Shown here: positions 22,837 to 35,679 of the stretch, piece by piece
How the letters are laid out: every line of letters starts with the position of its first letter
How positions within the stretch are numbered: position 1 is the first letter of the stretch
Source: Tethya wilhelma
Taxonomy: Eukaryota; Porifera; Demospongiae; Tethyida; Tethyidae
Assembly: GCA_964030475.1 (NCBI GenBank)
Contig: CAXIPT010000002.1
Span: 15,702,162 to 15,766,161 of the forward strand
Length of the DNA: 64,000 bases
Direction of reading: 5' to 3'
Notes under the pieces: generated by a model
What the model was told of the DNA's origin: nothing
Database searches by the model: none
What the model saw: only the letters and a program-made list of their open reading frames with translations
Program-made: the position numbers and the translations under genes

Positions 22837-23368
22837 GAGTTAACAAATGAGCAGGAGCTGTATGTATCCTTGATGAGTGCTTTAGTGACTCCACCGTATT
22901 ATTTACATTACCAATTGGAAACCATTGGAGCTACTACACTGCCACAAGCAAAATTTGATTTGGTTGTTAGCAGGCCAAGCGAGTCAAGTGATGATGATCA
23001 TCAAATGGTGATATTCACAGAGGAATTCATTAGTGTGGATCAAAAAATTTTACTTTCCAACAAAACCGATGAATCAATAAATTTGAAGAAATTGAGTATG
23101 TTACATGTTCATGTGTGTGTTAGTTAACCTTTATTACCTAAAGTATCCCTGTGTGTGTGTGTTTGCCACTGCCTAGCAACCCAAATTTTTATAGGGTAAT
23201 TGCCGGTTATTGGCTGGGTGGAGGTGACAATAGAGTAGCTAGGGGTCACAGGGGGTCCATGGCAAACAAACTAGTTGCATGACCTTAAGTGTGTGGCACT
23301 TGACTATGCATCGAGTGCCTCCCACTTAAAGGGTCATGCAACTATAATGTGTGTGTGTGTGTGTTGGG

Positions 23369-23407
<39 letters not shown>

Positions 23408-24110
23408 ATGTATTCGTATGTGCAAGAGTACATATTTGTACTCTTCGTGTGTGCGTGTCCTCAAGTTCTTAACTGGATACTATATATTTGTTGTGTTCAG
23501 ATGTATCAAGTGTCCTGGAGGGATTGATTTTCTCTGAATTTTGTTACGGGAATGTAATTCCAATTATTTGTGGTAAGTTAATAGTAAGTATTGATTAGCA
23601 TTACAATGGACAGCAGTAGAATTAGGACCATAATGATTCTAGTTCTACTGCTTCAGTTCTTCAGTTCTTTACATGTTTTTTTCTCTTGATAATGTACTAT
23701 TGCTTGCAGGAAGTGCTAAATATGTGCGACTTCTTCTATATTTTAAAGAAGAAGACATTTTGCTTACAACAACTGAAGTGGAACAATGGACTAACAGCAG
23801 TGTTCCAGGAATGTTTAACATTAAAACATGTGTTCTTTTTTTACTTTGCACCACCTTTTGTGACATTAAAAAAGTCCATACCAAAAATCTCTGGCAGAGT
23901 GGATGGAAGAGTGCATATGCGACTATGCCTAAGTATGACAGGAAACTCCGTCATACTAAGCCATCATCATCTGCATCACATAGAAGAGGAAGTACCCTTA
24001 CTAGAAGCTTGTCTATAGGTGTTGAAGAGTACGATCAACTTTTAAGCGATGATCAAAGCGATGATGAACTTTTAAGCTATGAGGCGAAAAGGCCAAAGTT
24101 AGCAGAATAG
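22837..24110 (+). CDS. Unidentified three-exon gene (5' incomplete)
   Basis: Three exons join in phase: 22837-23095, 23501-23572 and 23710-24110 (TAG). The product includes LTNEQELYVSLMSALVTPPY, an acidic SESSDDDH patch, VLEGLIFSEFCYGNVIPIIC, SAKYVRLLLYFKEEDILLTT and a basic/acidic C-tail with SDDQSDDELLSYEAKRPK (nuclear-signal-like). No family is recognised. The N at 22761 lies just upstream, so earlier exons may be missing. An alternative frame over exon 3 is also open but does not fit the splice phase. The transposon-like setting leaves open that it is a mobile-element gene. Confidence 0.5.
23349..23406. repeat. (GT)n microsatellite
   Basis: Two GT runs separated by a few bases within the first intron of the unidentified gene. 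Confidence 0.85.
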
Positions 24111-26752
24111 GACTAAATCACAGTTTTTTTGACTTAATGTTGTTATTACAAGTTATTATTATTGTTGTTATTATTATTAAGTTATTATTGTTGTTAATCA
24201 TATAGTAATAAACAAACTTCCACAAGGAAAGAGGGAGCCTGGTATCTAAAATCACGTGTATGACATCAATTGTTGCTAAAGAATAGATGTGTGAGCGCGG
24301 CGGTTAGAATTATGACGTCAAACTCTTGGTTCTGCGCAGTGTTTATGCTCATACTTAATTTACTGTAGTTAATAAGCTTTAGTTATGTAATGTTAGCTAT
24401 GTAATAAAGTAAATACAGCTTGACCAGTGATTTGATTTTGGTTTCCTTTACAACTCATTGTTTTGTTCAGTTTCTTTGACATAATTATTTCCTCTCTTTG
24501 TCATGGCACAAAGACACTGAGGCCCGCTCCATGTATAACTATCCACATTCACCATTTTATTCTAGAGTATTTTTTGTTCTTGAGTTTAAGATTTGATTTG
24601 TAAGCCTAAATTTGCCTCTACTCAGCTCTCTACTCTCTTTTTGTATCATCTGAGCACTGCTCTCAGATCTGTGTCTCTCACAGTTGTATCTAATTGTACG
24701 CTATTGTTATTTGAACTAAGAAACATTTGGTTAAGCTGAACTTGTTGTTCAGTTGCGTGTCAGCTGAACTTCAGTCAATTGCAATTGTATGGATGAACTC
24801 CAATTAAAGCATGGGCAGGTTAAGATATCAATCGCCGTGCCCACGCGCACTAATCACCCTTCTATTAGCTATATACAGTACACAGTTATGGACAAATTGC
24901 ACTCGACATTGCCTTGTGCCAATTACACCATAACCACGCGTGCAATTATTTCCCAAATTGCACTCCAATTCCTGTGATTACCTATACTAATTCCATAGCT
25001 TATGATACAACTACAGTGCAACAGGGTAAAAGAGCAAAATTTCGACTTTTTTTTTATACACTAGGAGTTAAGGAATGAAATATTACACACAGTTTAATAG
25101 ACAATGCATTGATAATTCACATAAAGCCTCAAAACTAGGACAGTAATTTTTAGTGCAAAAATGTTAGCTATAAAAAAACCCCAACCTTCTAGGAGTTAAG
25201 AACTCAAATTTTACTAGTACATAGACAAAGGAACTGTCAAACTGTGTGTTTCTTTTGTGAAAGATTGGCTGCTCTATCACGCTTCTTTGTTGGTTATGGA
25301 TGCCACTGGTAAGCCTCGTCAGCGATCTAAAAAAACAGTCATGAGCTTATTCTATTTATGAATGTCATACCTGCTCATTGCTTTGTATTGCCATCATTAT
25401 TATAGTGATACTAGGATTTGGAAGATTATGCAAAATATGCATGTGACATCACGTTGATGACGTTGACCCGATGCAGTTTTAATTTTACATTTACTCGCAA
25501 ATTTTTCCAGAGATTTGTCCACTCTCTCTGTTGCTTAGATTGTGCACTCGTTCAGAGATGATATCTTCAAATCACNCCGGACTTCATTTATCATGAGCTA
25601 TAGTAGAAGAAAGAAGATATATAGCTAGTAAAAAGTGATCTAGCTTGTGTGGTTGTATTGAAAGAACTTACAACGTGTCCTCTTTGCAACTGGAGTCTGT
25701 AAATAAAATGTACCTTATATTAGCTATGTGTACATGAAGCCAAGAACGTTCACAACTTGGAGAGGGGTTGGGAATGGGAGTGTGAGGCTAGAATGTTAGT
25801 AGTGCCTGTGGTGTAAAAGTATGTACAAATATATAGGCCAGCTGTTTAACATAACCTACTTCGTGTTTCATCAGAGGGGGGTTACAGGGACGAGGAAGGG
25901 AAGGGGGGAGGGGGGTGACTCAGAATAGGCTGTGAATAGTAACAGCCAATCACCTGGTTGAAGTTCTTCGTTGGATCATCAGCTGGCTGGCACTGCCACA
26001 TGCAGAGTTAGTTCAGCTAGGCTGAATTATGGTTGTTGGCACAAGTTTAGCCAACTAAAGCGAAAAGCTCAAATTTTTTTACGTCGAGTGTTTCATTTAT
26101 TTTACCAAGCAGTATTCCACAAAACTCTTTGCCAGTCCTTAGTCCAGTGTAAAAAAAAACAAAAAAACAAGCTCTGAAAGCACTAAAACAAAGATGAGCT
26201 GCCTTATCTATGCCTCTATTTGACATCAAAAATTTTATGGCCATAACTCGTGGTGCTAGATAATTTCTCTCCTAGTGCACTTTTGTTCTGAAAATGACAC
26301 AGTCCATCAACCACCAAAACATGGGGGGACAGTTCCTGCTGTGGTATAAACAAAACAAGAAATCTAACATAGTGGTAATCATAAATTGTAAGAGACACAA
26401 CTAACCTTTTATAAATAGTTTAATACAGTGCCCTGCAAAGCAAGAGGTGTGATACTGAAAGTTTTTAAAAATGGCGAAATCATCTAAATTTTTTAGTCTC
26501 TATAGCTAAAGAAAGGTATTGTGTGGATACTTTGTGTTAAAATTCATGCAAAAAAGGCTCTAAACACCTCGTAGACAGAAGCTAAAAGCATATAAATAAC
26601 AGGAACCGAGTGCACTATTTTAGTGAAAATGGCTATTAATAGCCTAGCTATACTCCCATTCTTTCTTTTAGTGTTAAACTGCAAGAAACGGGAAGAAACT
26701 GAATTTAATTATATACTGAACATGCACAATTTTTTCAAATCACAATCATTAA
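24111..26752. other. Gene-poor AT-rich stretch
   Basis: No exon with splice-site and family support is seen. It contains TTA/TTG trinucleotide runs near 24150-24200, an N at 25576 and a G-rich patch near 25870-25915. Short open frames here look random. Confidence 0.6.
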
Positions 26753-28826
26753 CTAAAATGTTCGAATGGAAAAGAAATCTTCTATGGTTCCTGACATAGG
26801 CTGGGGTTGATCAACTGATTCAAATGGATCAGCACCCTGGGGTACCACTGGAGCACTGAGTGGGGCCTCCCTGCCCTGTTGCAGTGTGTGTACCACCTGT
26901 TCCATCATCTTCTCTAATCTGTACAGTGTTTTCTTCATTTTGGTTATGTCACCATCATCAGAATTCTTTCCAACAGCCTGTGAATGAGGGTGTATTATTT
27001 TTAGTAGGTATTAGTTATTTATTTTTAATTTTATTATTATTATTATTATTATTAACATTACCATTAACATTAACATTAACAATTAGAGGCCAGAAGGCAC
27101 ATTAGTCAAGAATATAAATCTCTTTTAAGGTTACGGGCTAGTCTTTTCTAGCTGTAGAAGTTGTCCGGCAAGAAGTTGTGTTGATATAAAAGCTTAGATG
27201 TGGCTAGATTTTCTAGGTCATGAATTATTCATATTCAAACACCTTGCTGATTATGAACTTAGTACATGTACACTTAAGGGAAGGAAAACTACAGTGTAGT
27301 CACATTCCTCACTAAACTTATTTTCAGTTTAAACCGTAGACTGTTGTATTTTGAGGACAAACCACTTTCACACTGACCATTATTAGCACCTATCATTATG
27401 AGCACAAAGGACTAACAATCTACCTGTTCTTCACTCAGTGACTTCCGATAAAGGATCTGCTTAGAGATGCTCCCCACAGAATCATAGCTCTCCTCCTTCC
27501 ACCATTGGTCCCGAAACTTCTCCCACGGACGGAAGCCTTGATTTGGTGAAATGCTGTAATCACCGTCGCTGAGGACCATATATCGATTCCTAATCCCTGC
27601 TGGAAACACCTCTTCAGAAGCCAATACACTAACAATCTTGACAAAGAAGTGAGGACCATGCACAGATTAGTTAGATTTAAGTTATGATAATATGTGGGTA
27701 ATTTTTATACCTGTAACTCAAGACGTCTGAGTGCAGCACTTTCTTGGATCTTTTTGATGTCATCAACTGCCAACCCAGTCTACATTAGAGAAGACATACA
27801 ACACAAAATACATTAGAAATTGCTTGAACACTATTGTTGATCGTACCAGCATGTTCAGGAACAAAATGGGCCCAAGAATAAGAAAGATTATCCAAATCAC
27901 ATTAGCTACTTCATCATAAGCGATTGGAACAAGCACTTCTTCACTACTTGCTGCTTCCTGTGAGCTCAAGTTGAACAGCTTCTGATACTCAAACCCTCCC
28001 ACAAACATTGTTATGGTTTTGACCATGGAACGGGCTGGAGTGGCAAATGGGGAGTGACGAAATGTACTTCTGGGTATGTTGAAGGCCATAAAGAATGTAA
28101 GAGAGAATGAAATGACCAAAAGAAAGAAGAGAAATATCACTTTAAAGAAAGTATAGAAGATCTTCACAAACATCAACACGTAGATCCCTACAAATTAAAT
28201 ACATGTCATTAATTACAATGTTCAGCCACAGATAAATCATACCTGTAAGTGGAAGCCTTCTAAACAGTCCAGTGAAGTTTATCCAAGCCAGAAACACAGC
28301 CACTACACCCAGCTGCCACTGCCAACTAAAAGGACAGTAGCATCGGGATGGAAGGACAACCACAAAAATAAAAGCCAATATTGCCAGAAAGAAGTTTATT
28401 ATTGTGATTAAGTCCTTCGAGTAGGTTTTGTACAAGTGGATCAGAGTATACAAGTAAAAGCTGGAGCCAAGAATGGATATTATTCCAACAACTACACTTG
28501 ATATTGACAAGACTACTGCTTCAACAGTGCTTGGCTCTAAATAAAGAAAAGATGAATTGATACACTCAAAATGATTCACTATGAACTGTTGCAAGCATAT
28601 ATATACATACCTAAGCAATAGCCGCACTCTAGTGTTTGATTGCTACAGTTTCCAGTGTCAAATGTTTTGATGTTACCAAAGATAGATTGACCTGTAATAG
28701 AGATGTCACACACATACATACATAATAGTAGCATGCCATTGACCCCCGTGACCCCTAACTACTCCATCCAGTAACCAGCAATTAGCCTACAAAAACTTTG
28801 GCGACATAATCTAACAGCCATTCTAT

Positions 28827-28869
<43 letters not shown>

Positions 28870-29251
28870 NACTCACTTACCTGCACCGTTCTCTACAAGT
28901 AGCTTCAAGATTGTGAGGCAGTTGAACTTGGCAGCATAGTGGATTGGTGCAAACCCATGTTCATCAAGAGCATCAATAATTTCAGGTGTAGACTTGTTCA
29001 AAGCATTCAAGATTTCCTTCATGGTCTCGTAGTCATTATCACAAGCAGCCTACCATATCATAGATCAGTAATATTAAAATCTAAGTTGAGATGAAGCTAC
29101 ACAGTGATTCACTCACCTCATGAAGATTTTGATTCCTTATTGTGCTGGCTCGTGGACGGCTGCCAAGCTCTTCTACCATGGAATGTGTTAGATAGTCCCT
29201 AGACAGCTGAGAACTTTGTCGGCGATTAAGCGGTATCTCTTCAGCAGCCAT
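26753..29251 (-). CDS. TRPA-type cation channel
   Basis: Eight exons on the minus strand: 29251-29117 (ATG), 29049-28881, 28691-28611, 28536-28243, 28187-27847, 27779-27711, 27636-27424 and 26977-26753 (stop). Exon 2 encodes one ankyrin repeat (HGFAPIHYAAKFNCLTILK). Hydrophobic segments follow: S2 (VEAVVLSISSVVVGIISILG), S3 (IINFFLAILAFIFVVVL), S4, S5 (FYTFFKVIFLFFLLVISF), a pore loop (MVKTITMFVGGFEY) and S6 with LNMLTGLAVDDIKKIQ, matching the TRPA LNLLIGLAVGDI signature. A Gln-rich coiled coil ends the protein. TRPA channels usually carry 10-17 ankyrin repeats and an S1. Both are missing between exons 2 and 3, where an N in a (CA)n tract (28870) marks a gap. The loss is therefore probably an assembly gap. 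Confidence 0.8.
28829..28869. repeat. (CA)n microsatellite ending at an N
   Basis: A pure CA run of about 40 bases ends at the N at 28870, ten bases inside the second TRPA intron. The array probably caused the assembly break. Confidence 0.9.
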
Positions 29252-29826
29252 CTGAAATATAGTGTGTATTTTTAATAGCTATTGATATCATTGATTTGTG
29301 TTTGCTTGAAACAGTGAATAGTGAACAGATATAGTCAATAAAACTTAGCAAGATGCTAGATGCCACATTTATGCACAAAATCCGTATATTATGTTCTACT
29401 TTGACTTACTGCTATTAAAACAGCCAGAGCGCCAAAGAAATGCGAGGGCCAATGATTCGGAGTTTCAAGTTAGAATCAGACTGGAGCTGCAGGTCAGTTT
29501 GTGTAGCCTAAGGTGTTCTCCTGGGACTACTGGTAAGGTTAATCATCTCAATGGTCAAAAGGCCAAGCCCAGCCGGCTTGCAAGGGTCATCAAGTCAAGA
29601 CTTAGCGCGCGCCTCTTCAAGAGTTCATATCTGGACCGTCTATTAATTTTTTTACATAACATAATAAAGTGTATTATGCATGTGCGTATAATCTTCACTA
29701 AGACACAGTCTATATCCTCTCAAATAATATAGATTCTTCAAGGTACTTGATCCCAGCTTCAATATTTATGGGCCCAGAGAACCACACAGAATAGACACTA
29801 TATCTCCCAATGGGAGAACCTGTGAA
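29252..29826. other. Spacer between TRPA and NHR genes
   Basis: The 3' flank of the NHR gene (29690-29826) matches, inverted, the flank of the plus-strand NHR copy at 37182-37370. No exon is supported. Confidence 0.6.
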
Positions 29827-31150
29827 TCACTCATCAAGAACCATCACTGTTTTTATCTGCTGCTCTATCTGTTTCACAAGTCCTCTTGGCAATGGTAGGC
29901 AGCGAACGTCTCTTAACTCCCATCCAATGCAACTCAAAATCTTTAGCATACATAATTCTTGCAGATCAGGTACCTCACAATAAATTTCTGTACAGGAAAG
30001 GAAAAAAAAAGACATATATAGTCACAATCCTGTTTCTGGGTCACTGAATTATAAGTAGTAGTAGATAGTACCTGCTCTGTTGATCCTAATAGCATTGCAG
30101 TTTCCATGAATATGCACCAGTGGGTAGACATTGTAGCCTTCTCTAAGGACTCCTCTAGCTGCAACTCCCAGGTCAACATCATTGACAAAGAGAGATAGCT
30201 CTCTATTGGATGAAACTTGAAGGCCAACTCTGTCTCCTTCCTCCAGAGCACTAAGTCCCACCAAAGAATACTGACAGCTCGTCAAGTTGTTCACTTTGAA
30301 TTCACACCAAACCCAAGAATGATGACGACTTGATTTGCAGTGTCTTGGTAGATCAGACCATTTCAATTCACTTCCACATGGTGTCCTCAACACACCGATG
30401 CCAATACTCCCGGCATGAGCCACTCTACCATGGTCACTCTCAGCAATTACCACTTCAAACACACAGGTGCTACAATGGTTGACTGGTAGGGCACCATACA
30501 CCAAGCAGGAACGAGCACTAGTGGATAAATAACAAGGATTCACTCTCCTAGCAAAGCGTCCATCCTCAAACAACACTATGTTCATTCCAGTCTCCGGATG
30601 AAACCCAAAGTCAACAGTGTTTAGAGAAATTGATTCCGGCTTGTTTAGTTGACTTGGTTGTAACACTATATAATGAAAAAGATATGCTGATTCCGGTATA
30701 CTGAAGTGGTATTTTATGTTGTACCTATTATGGTTATTATTACATACAGATCAAGACTTACCTGCTCTAATAATCCTCACTGCACGAATGCTATCATTGA
30801 GACTAACAACTGGATAAATATCATAGTCTTCACTATAGACATCTGTAGCTACAACTCCCAGCTCTTTTTGGTTGATGATGAACGACAGGTCACCATTTTC
30901 TCTCAGCCTCAACCCAACAGCATCTCCTTGCATTAGTAAAAGGTCAGGGTAGGAAATTGATGCACCATTATCACATAAATTAGCTGCTTCAAGATGACTA
31001 CCGCCAAGAAGACAGTTGAACACTCTATTCCGGCACCAGTAGCACAGCCCTGTTGAGTCACGACCTATCTTGTGTGGTAGATCAATGTGTTTGTGACTTC
31101 CTTTGGGGGACTGACCAATACCTATCACCAATGAACCTATGTCTCCTTTG
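29827..31150 (-). CDS. NHR-NHR-SOCS-box protein, minus copy, 5' truncated
   Basis: Exons are 31150-30762 (cut at the N), 30665-30072 and 29987-29827. They encode the end of a first neuralized (NHR) domain, a complete second NHR domain (FGFHPETGMNIVLFEDGRFA...GVAARGVLREGYNVYPLVH) and a C-terminal SOCS-box-like segment (LQELCMLKILSCIGW, CLPLPRGLVKQI). It is nearly identical to the plus-strand copy at 35.7-37.2 kb. NHR domains bind proteins; a SOCS box recruits elongin B/C and cullin-5, so the family would be a substrate receptor of a ubiquitin ligase, as in NEURL2, which has one NHR plus a SOCS box. Confidence 0.75.
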
Positions 31151-31151
31151 N

Positions 31152-32615
31152 TACACTACTTATTTTTTTAAAAATTTTGTTACGGTGGGAAGTCTTTTAT
31201 AGTACCTATTTCACCATCACTATCTCTATGCCACTGGTAAAATAGAAATTATTGTTTGTTGGTTTAGTCAGCATCCTCTTCCAGTAACTGTATATTCTTT
31301 TTGTTTGCTTGTTTGTTTGTTTGCAAATCAAAGTGCCCAGAAGGAGAGATCAAAGTCTATACAGAGAAAAAAAGTCTTATATTCCAATTTGGTCCCTAGC
31401 GCTACACAGCGTCGTTCCCAGGCTCTCATTCTCAGGCCTTCCAGGGAAACTTTGTGTAAATAAATTTATTTGAAGAAAATATTTGTGAGGGAAGAAGTTA
31501 CATGTACATACTGATAGCTCAAGTCCTCACCACATCATGATGTGGTTGATCTGATTTATCATTAATCAGTATTCGTGGTTGTGTGTTCACATCTTTATGT
31601 ACATAATTATGCACTCACTAACATGATAGGGCTAGTGCTAATGGTAGTACTTACAGCTGTCACGTCACATTCTGTCACCTGCTGGTCATTCTTGCTCATG
31701 AGTTTTTAATGCTGAAAAGATTGAGATGACATTAAGAATCACATTGACCTCTATCATCTATCAGAAGGTATATGAGTTTCACATTAACTTTATTCGCAAA
31801 TTTTCCTCTGTGTTATCCAAAAATCTTTTACAGATCTTAGCGTCAATCAGGTTACTATTGGGCAGGTCTCCATCGGCCATCTTATGAACCTTGTTTGCTT
31901 ATGCATGGTATGTTATGGAAGGTCCTATAAATGTGCTAAATGATGCAGTATCTACATGATTGTATCTGTTGCTGTTGTAGGCAATTTGTATTGCAATTGG
32001 TCCAATACCTGTGGGCAGCACCCTTCCATCTAGCAGCTTTCACCTACTTGGCCTATCAAGAAATTGGTTGGAGTGCATTCTTAGCTACCGTGGGTTTCAT
32101 GATTATCCTACAATTCCTTATACAGATGTTTATGGCAAGAGGATTTGCTTTCTCTCCTTTTAGGTTCAAATCTGCTCAAGTGACTGACAGTTGGTTTTCG
32201 TGTCATGAATGAGGTGATCCCTGGAATCAGAGCGATCAAGATCTATACCTAGGAGTATGCATTCAAAAGATTTGTGAGAAGGTGAAGTGTTTATTATTTT
32301 CTTTTAAGCTTATTTGCCTTAGCTCTGTGCATGGTGATGGTGTACAAAGTACACAACTGTTACTGTAGCTTATAGCAGGTAAACAAAAAAATGTTTTGAA
32401 TACAGGCTTGAGACGATCAACAATCACTTTCAAATCTGGAACACTTCGTACACTCTCAATTGCCTTCTAGTTTGGCATGGCTGTTCTTGTCATTTTGGTA
32501 GTTACTTTTTTGGGTTTTGACAGCTTGGGGAGAACTGACACCAAAGAAGGTCCTTGTGACCCTGTCTGAGCACAACAAGGTATGACAGTTTGAAGATATA
32601 TTACATTATAAAACC
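31152..32615 (+). pseudogene. ABCC-type transporter pseudogene unit, copy a
   Basis: The unit begins with a MITE end after the N at 31151 and contains several exon-like pieces. The clearest (31981-32281) encodes RFVLQLVQYLWAAPFHLAAF-type sequence, EIGWSAFLATVGFMII and then, after a frameshift, RVMNEVIPGIRAIKIYT, a stop and EYAFKRF. It matches the MRP/ABCC transmembrane region ending in RTMNEVI.GIR.IKMYAWE, with TAG replacing the Trp codon. Weaker pieces are near 31832-31912 (VTIGQVSIGHLMNLV) and 32470-32580. The same stop occurs in copies c and d. Confidence 0.65.
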
Positions 32616-33594
32616 AAGAAACAACGAATGCATATCTCTATGCCGCTGGTAAAATAGAAATTATTGTTTGTTAGTTTAGTCAGCATCCTCTTCCAGTAAC
32701 TACATATTCTTTTGTTTGTTTGTTTGCAAATCAAAGTGCCCAGAAGGAGAGATCAAAGTCTATACAAAGAAAAAAATCTTATTCCAATTTGGTCCCTAGC
32801 GCTACACAGCGTCGTTCCCAGGCTCTCATTCTCAGGCCTTCCAGGGAATTCCCTAGTCCCCCAGGTCTTCGTGTAAATTATTTGAAGAAAATATTTGTGA
32901 GGGAAGATGTTACAATACATACTGATAGCTAGAGTCCTCACGATCACTGGGCGCGGGCTGCATGGTTGATCTGATTTACTATTAATCAGTATTCGTGGTG
33001 GTGTGTTCACATCTTTATGTACATAATTATGCACTCACTAACATGATAGGGCTAGTGCTAATGGTAGTACTTACAGCTGTCACGTCACATTCGGTCACCT
33101 GCTGGTCATTCTTGCTCATGAGTTTTTAATGCTGAAAAGTTTGGGATGATATTAAGAATCACATTGACCTCTATCATCTACCAGATTGAGAAGGTATGTG
33201 AGTTTCACATTAACTTTATCTGCTTTATATAAATTTTTTCTCTGCGTTATCCAAAAATCTTTTACAGATTTTAGCTAGTCCTCATCAAGTCACTATTGGA
33301 CAGATCTCCATTGGCCATCTTATAACTTATTTTTGAACCTTGTTTGCTTATGCATGGTATGTTACGGAAGGTCCTATAGATGTGCTAAATGATGCAGTAT
33401 CTACATGATTGTATCTGTTGCTGTTGTAGGCGATTTGTATTGCAATTGGTCCAATACCTGTGGGCAGCACCCTTCCATCTAGCAGCTTTCACCTACTTGG
33501 CCTATCAAGAAATTGGTTGGAGTGCATTCTTAGCTACCGTGGGTTTCATGATTATCCTACAATTCCTTATACAGATGTTTATTGCAAGAGGATT
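32616..33594 (+). pseudogene. ABCC-type pseudogene unit, copy b (cut at N)
   Basis: A second head-to-tail unit starts with the same AACGAATGCATATCTCTATG sequence used in copy d. The TM exon at 33430-33594 is cut by the N at 33595. Sequence before the exon closely follows copy a with small indels. Confidence 0.6.
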
Positions 33595-33595
33595 N

Positions 33596-33712
33596 AATCG
33601 GAAACGAAGTGCCGTAGAGAGACCGTTTCCTTTTCCAAGTCCCCGCATACACCATAGTCCCTCGTTTGGATCTGATTCTGGGGGCGATGCAGGGGGCTTT
33701 TTTGATGACTAA
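33596..33712 (+). CDS. Orphan 3'-terminal exon on a 316 bp contig
   Basis: Between the Ns at 33595 and 33912 a frame encodes NRKRSAVERPFPFPSPRIHH and a Ser/Gly/Asp-rich tail ending GGFFDD and TAA-region stop at 33710-33712. It matches no neighbouring gene. Its placement between two Ns makes its true location uncertain. Confidence 0.3.
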   Translation, partial: NRKRSAVERPFPFPSPRIHHSPSFGSDSGGDAGGFFDD

Positions 33713-33914
33713 AACATTAATCTGTAATAACACTTAGTGCCGTTATTTTTAGTTAACCCATAAGCTCAGTGAAATGTTTTGTAGATATTTTTTTTTACTA
33801 TATACAATCCTCGTTTGAGTTTTTTTTAATTTGTGTATTATTTTTGTTTTGTGCATTGCATGATGTGTCACTTCCTCAATGAATCTCATTAACTAAACAT
33901 TTTGGCATGCANTT

Positions 33915-35192
33915 TACTGTGAAACCCTGGAGTCAAAATCTAAACATAAGACTGCTGATGCTAAACGATCAAAACCATTGTTAATGATCGAACTACGGGA
34001 CACTAATTTACAGGAAAGTGACAAAGATGGTGATGAAACACTGCCTCCATCTGTTGCTGTAGAGACTGAGCCAGACAATCATCACGAACAAAAGGAACCT
34101 TCCCCCTCCCCTCAGGTTTCTTCATGTTTTGACGAAGACTGCTGGCAAGAAGGAGCTTTCCTTACATTCCCAATTGTTGGAGAATCAGAAAATCAACAGA
34201 CCAATCAACCTTACAGTGATGTGTGCAAGGTGAAACCTTTGCACGGTGCTTGCTCTAAAGCCTCGTCATTTTCCACTAGGAAACGTTCACTCAAGCCTTC
34301 TCTGAGGGTTGGTAGACCCGAACACCTTGTCACATTCTGTCGTGAAGTTCTCTCCAACTGTGATGGTATGGTGTACCAGGAACTGTGCGACAAGTACAGA
34401 CAGGCATTCCATCACAAACTGCCAAAACCATTTTTTGTTCCTCACAATTTCTTCGAGGACAGACCTTTAATATTCACTGTCAAAAGACAACGCCAGGAAG
34501 GGTTCTTTGTAAGAATGGTGTCCCTCAAACCTCACAAGTCAGGAGGTGTTGATGAGAGAGTGGATCTTGGGATGAGAAGGAGAAAAAATGTCAGGAGGGC
34601 CCGTGATTCCAAAGTTACCCTACCCAAAAAAGAGAAGGCATCATCAGCAAGTGGTGAAGTAAAGGAGAAGGAAAGGTTTTATTGTGAAACCCTGGAGTCA
34701 AAATCTAAACATAAGACTGCTGATGCTAAACGATCAAAACCATTGTTAATGACTGAACTACAGGACACCAATTTACAGGAAAGTGATAAAGATGTTGATG
34801 AAAAACTACCTCCATCTGTTGCTGTAGAGACTGAGCCAGACAATCATCACGAGCAAAAGGAACTTTCACGCTCCCCTCAGGTTTCTTCATGTTTTGACGA
34901 AGACTGCTGGCAAGAAGGAGCTTTCCTTACATTTCCAATTGTTGGAGGATCAGAAAATCAACGGACGAATCAACATTCTAGTAATGTGTGCAAGGTGAAA
35001 CCCTTGCATGGTGCTTGCTCTAAAGCCTCGTCATTTTCCACTAGGGAACGTTCACTCCAGCCTTCTTTGAGGGTTGGTAGACCCGAACACATTGTCACAT
35101 TCTGTCGTGAAGTTCTCTCTAACTGTGATGGTATGGTGTACCAGGAACTGTGCGACAAGTACAGACAGGCATTCCATCAAGAGGGTCCATAA
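33915..35192 (+). CDS. Gene 2: two-module member of the gene 1 family (5' cut)
   Basis: The frame opens right after the N at 33912 and contains two copies of the module of about 250 residues: YCETLESKSKHKTADAKRSK, an acidic stretch with LPPSVAVETEPDNHHEQKE, SSCFDEDCWQEGAFLTFPIV, the putative winged-helix HIVTFCREVLSNCDGM-like core, and a basic tail. The second module is cut inside its core (KYRQAFHQ) and fused to downstream sequence, ending at 35192. Compared with gene 3 about 200 bp are deleted there. Upstream exons are not present on this contig. Confidence 0.7.
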   Translation, partial: YCETLESKSKHKTADAKRSKPLLMIELRDTNLQESDKDGDETLPPSVAVETEPDNHHEQKEPSPSPQVSSCFDEDCWQEGAFLTFPIVGESENQQTNQPYSDVCKVKPLHGACSKASSFSTRKRSLKPSLRVGRPEHLVTFCREVLSNCDGMVYQELCDKYRQAFHHKLPKPFFVPHNFFEDRPLIFTVKRQRQEGFFVRMVSLKPHKSGGVDERVDLGMRRRKNVRRARDSKVTLPKKEKASSASGEVKEKERFYCETLESKSKHKTADAKRSKPLLMTELQDTNLQESDKDVDEKLPPSVAVETEPDNHHEQKELSRSPQVSSCFDEDCWQEGAFLTFPIVGGSENQRTNQHSSNVCKVKPLHGACSKASSFSTRERSLQPSLRVGRPEHIVTFCREVLSNCDGMVYQELCDKYRQAFHQEGP

Positions 35193-35271
35193 GTAAGAAA
35201 TTCAAGACTGCCTTCTTTTGCATGCCCACTATTTATCATTATTCACAGTGACTTTGTTAATTGCACTTGTA

Positions 35272-35398
35272 GAGGAGGTACAACAGTCTTACCATACATG
35301 CTGAACTGGCACATGTGCATTAACACAACTAGTTTATTTTTATCACTTCTATGTGACCAGTTCAGCATACATATGATACATGGCTGTTGTATCTCCTC
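35272..35398. repeat. Palindromic element after gene 2
   Basis: GAGGAGGTACAACAG at the left pairs with CTGTTGTATCTCCTC at the right, with an inner GCTGAACTGG/CCAGTTCAGC pair. A related copy follows gene 3 at 56357-56482, so it was part of the duplicated block. Confidence 0.75.
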
Positions 35399-35679
35399 AT
35401 GCAGTTGATTGAAAATAATATAATATGTATTATTGAAATTAGTTATAAATAATTATTCATAACAACTTATTATTGAATATAAATAGATTTTAGTTATTAA
35501 TTTATTAGAAAACCTTGATGGGCTGACTTGAAATGCATGCGCTTGGGAAAGTTGCTAAATTCGTGGTTCAAAATCATGTTGTTGGTAAAGATCGCAAAGT
35601 TAGCATGCTGAAGAACTAAAATTTTAGTAAGTAATTGCACGTAAGTGAGGCGCTCATTACCACTTTAGACTTCACGTAG

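Noticed and set aside
31940..32212. Intact small membrane protein starting MMQYLHDC in each ABCC unit
   Set aside because: The ATG lies upstream of a clear splice acceptor (TGTTGTAG); the hydrophobic part is an ABCC transmembrane exon followed by a frameshift and stop.
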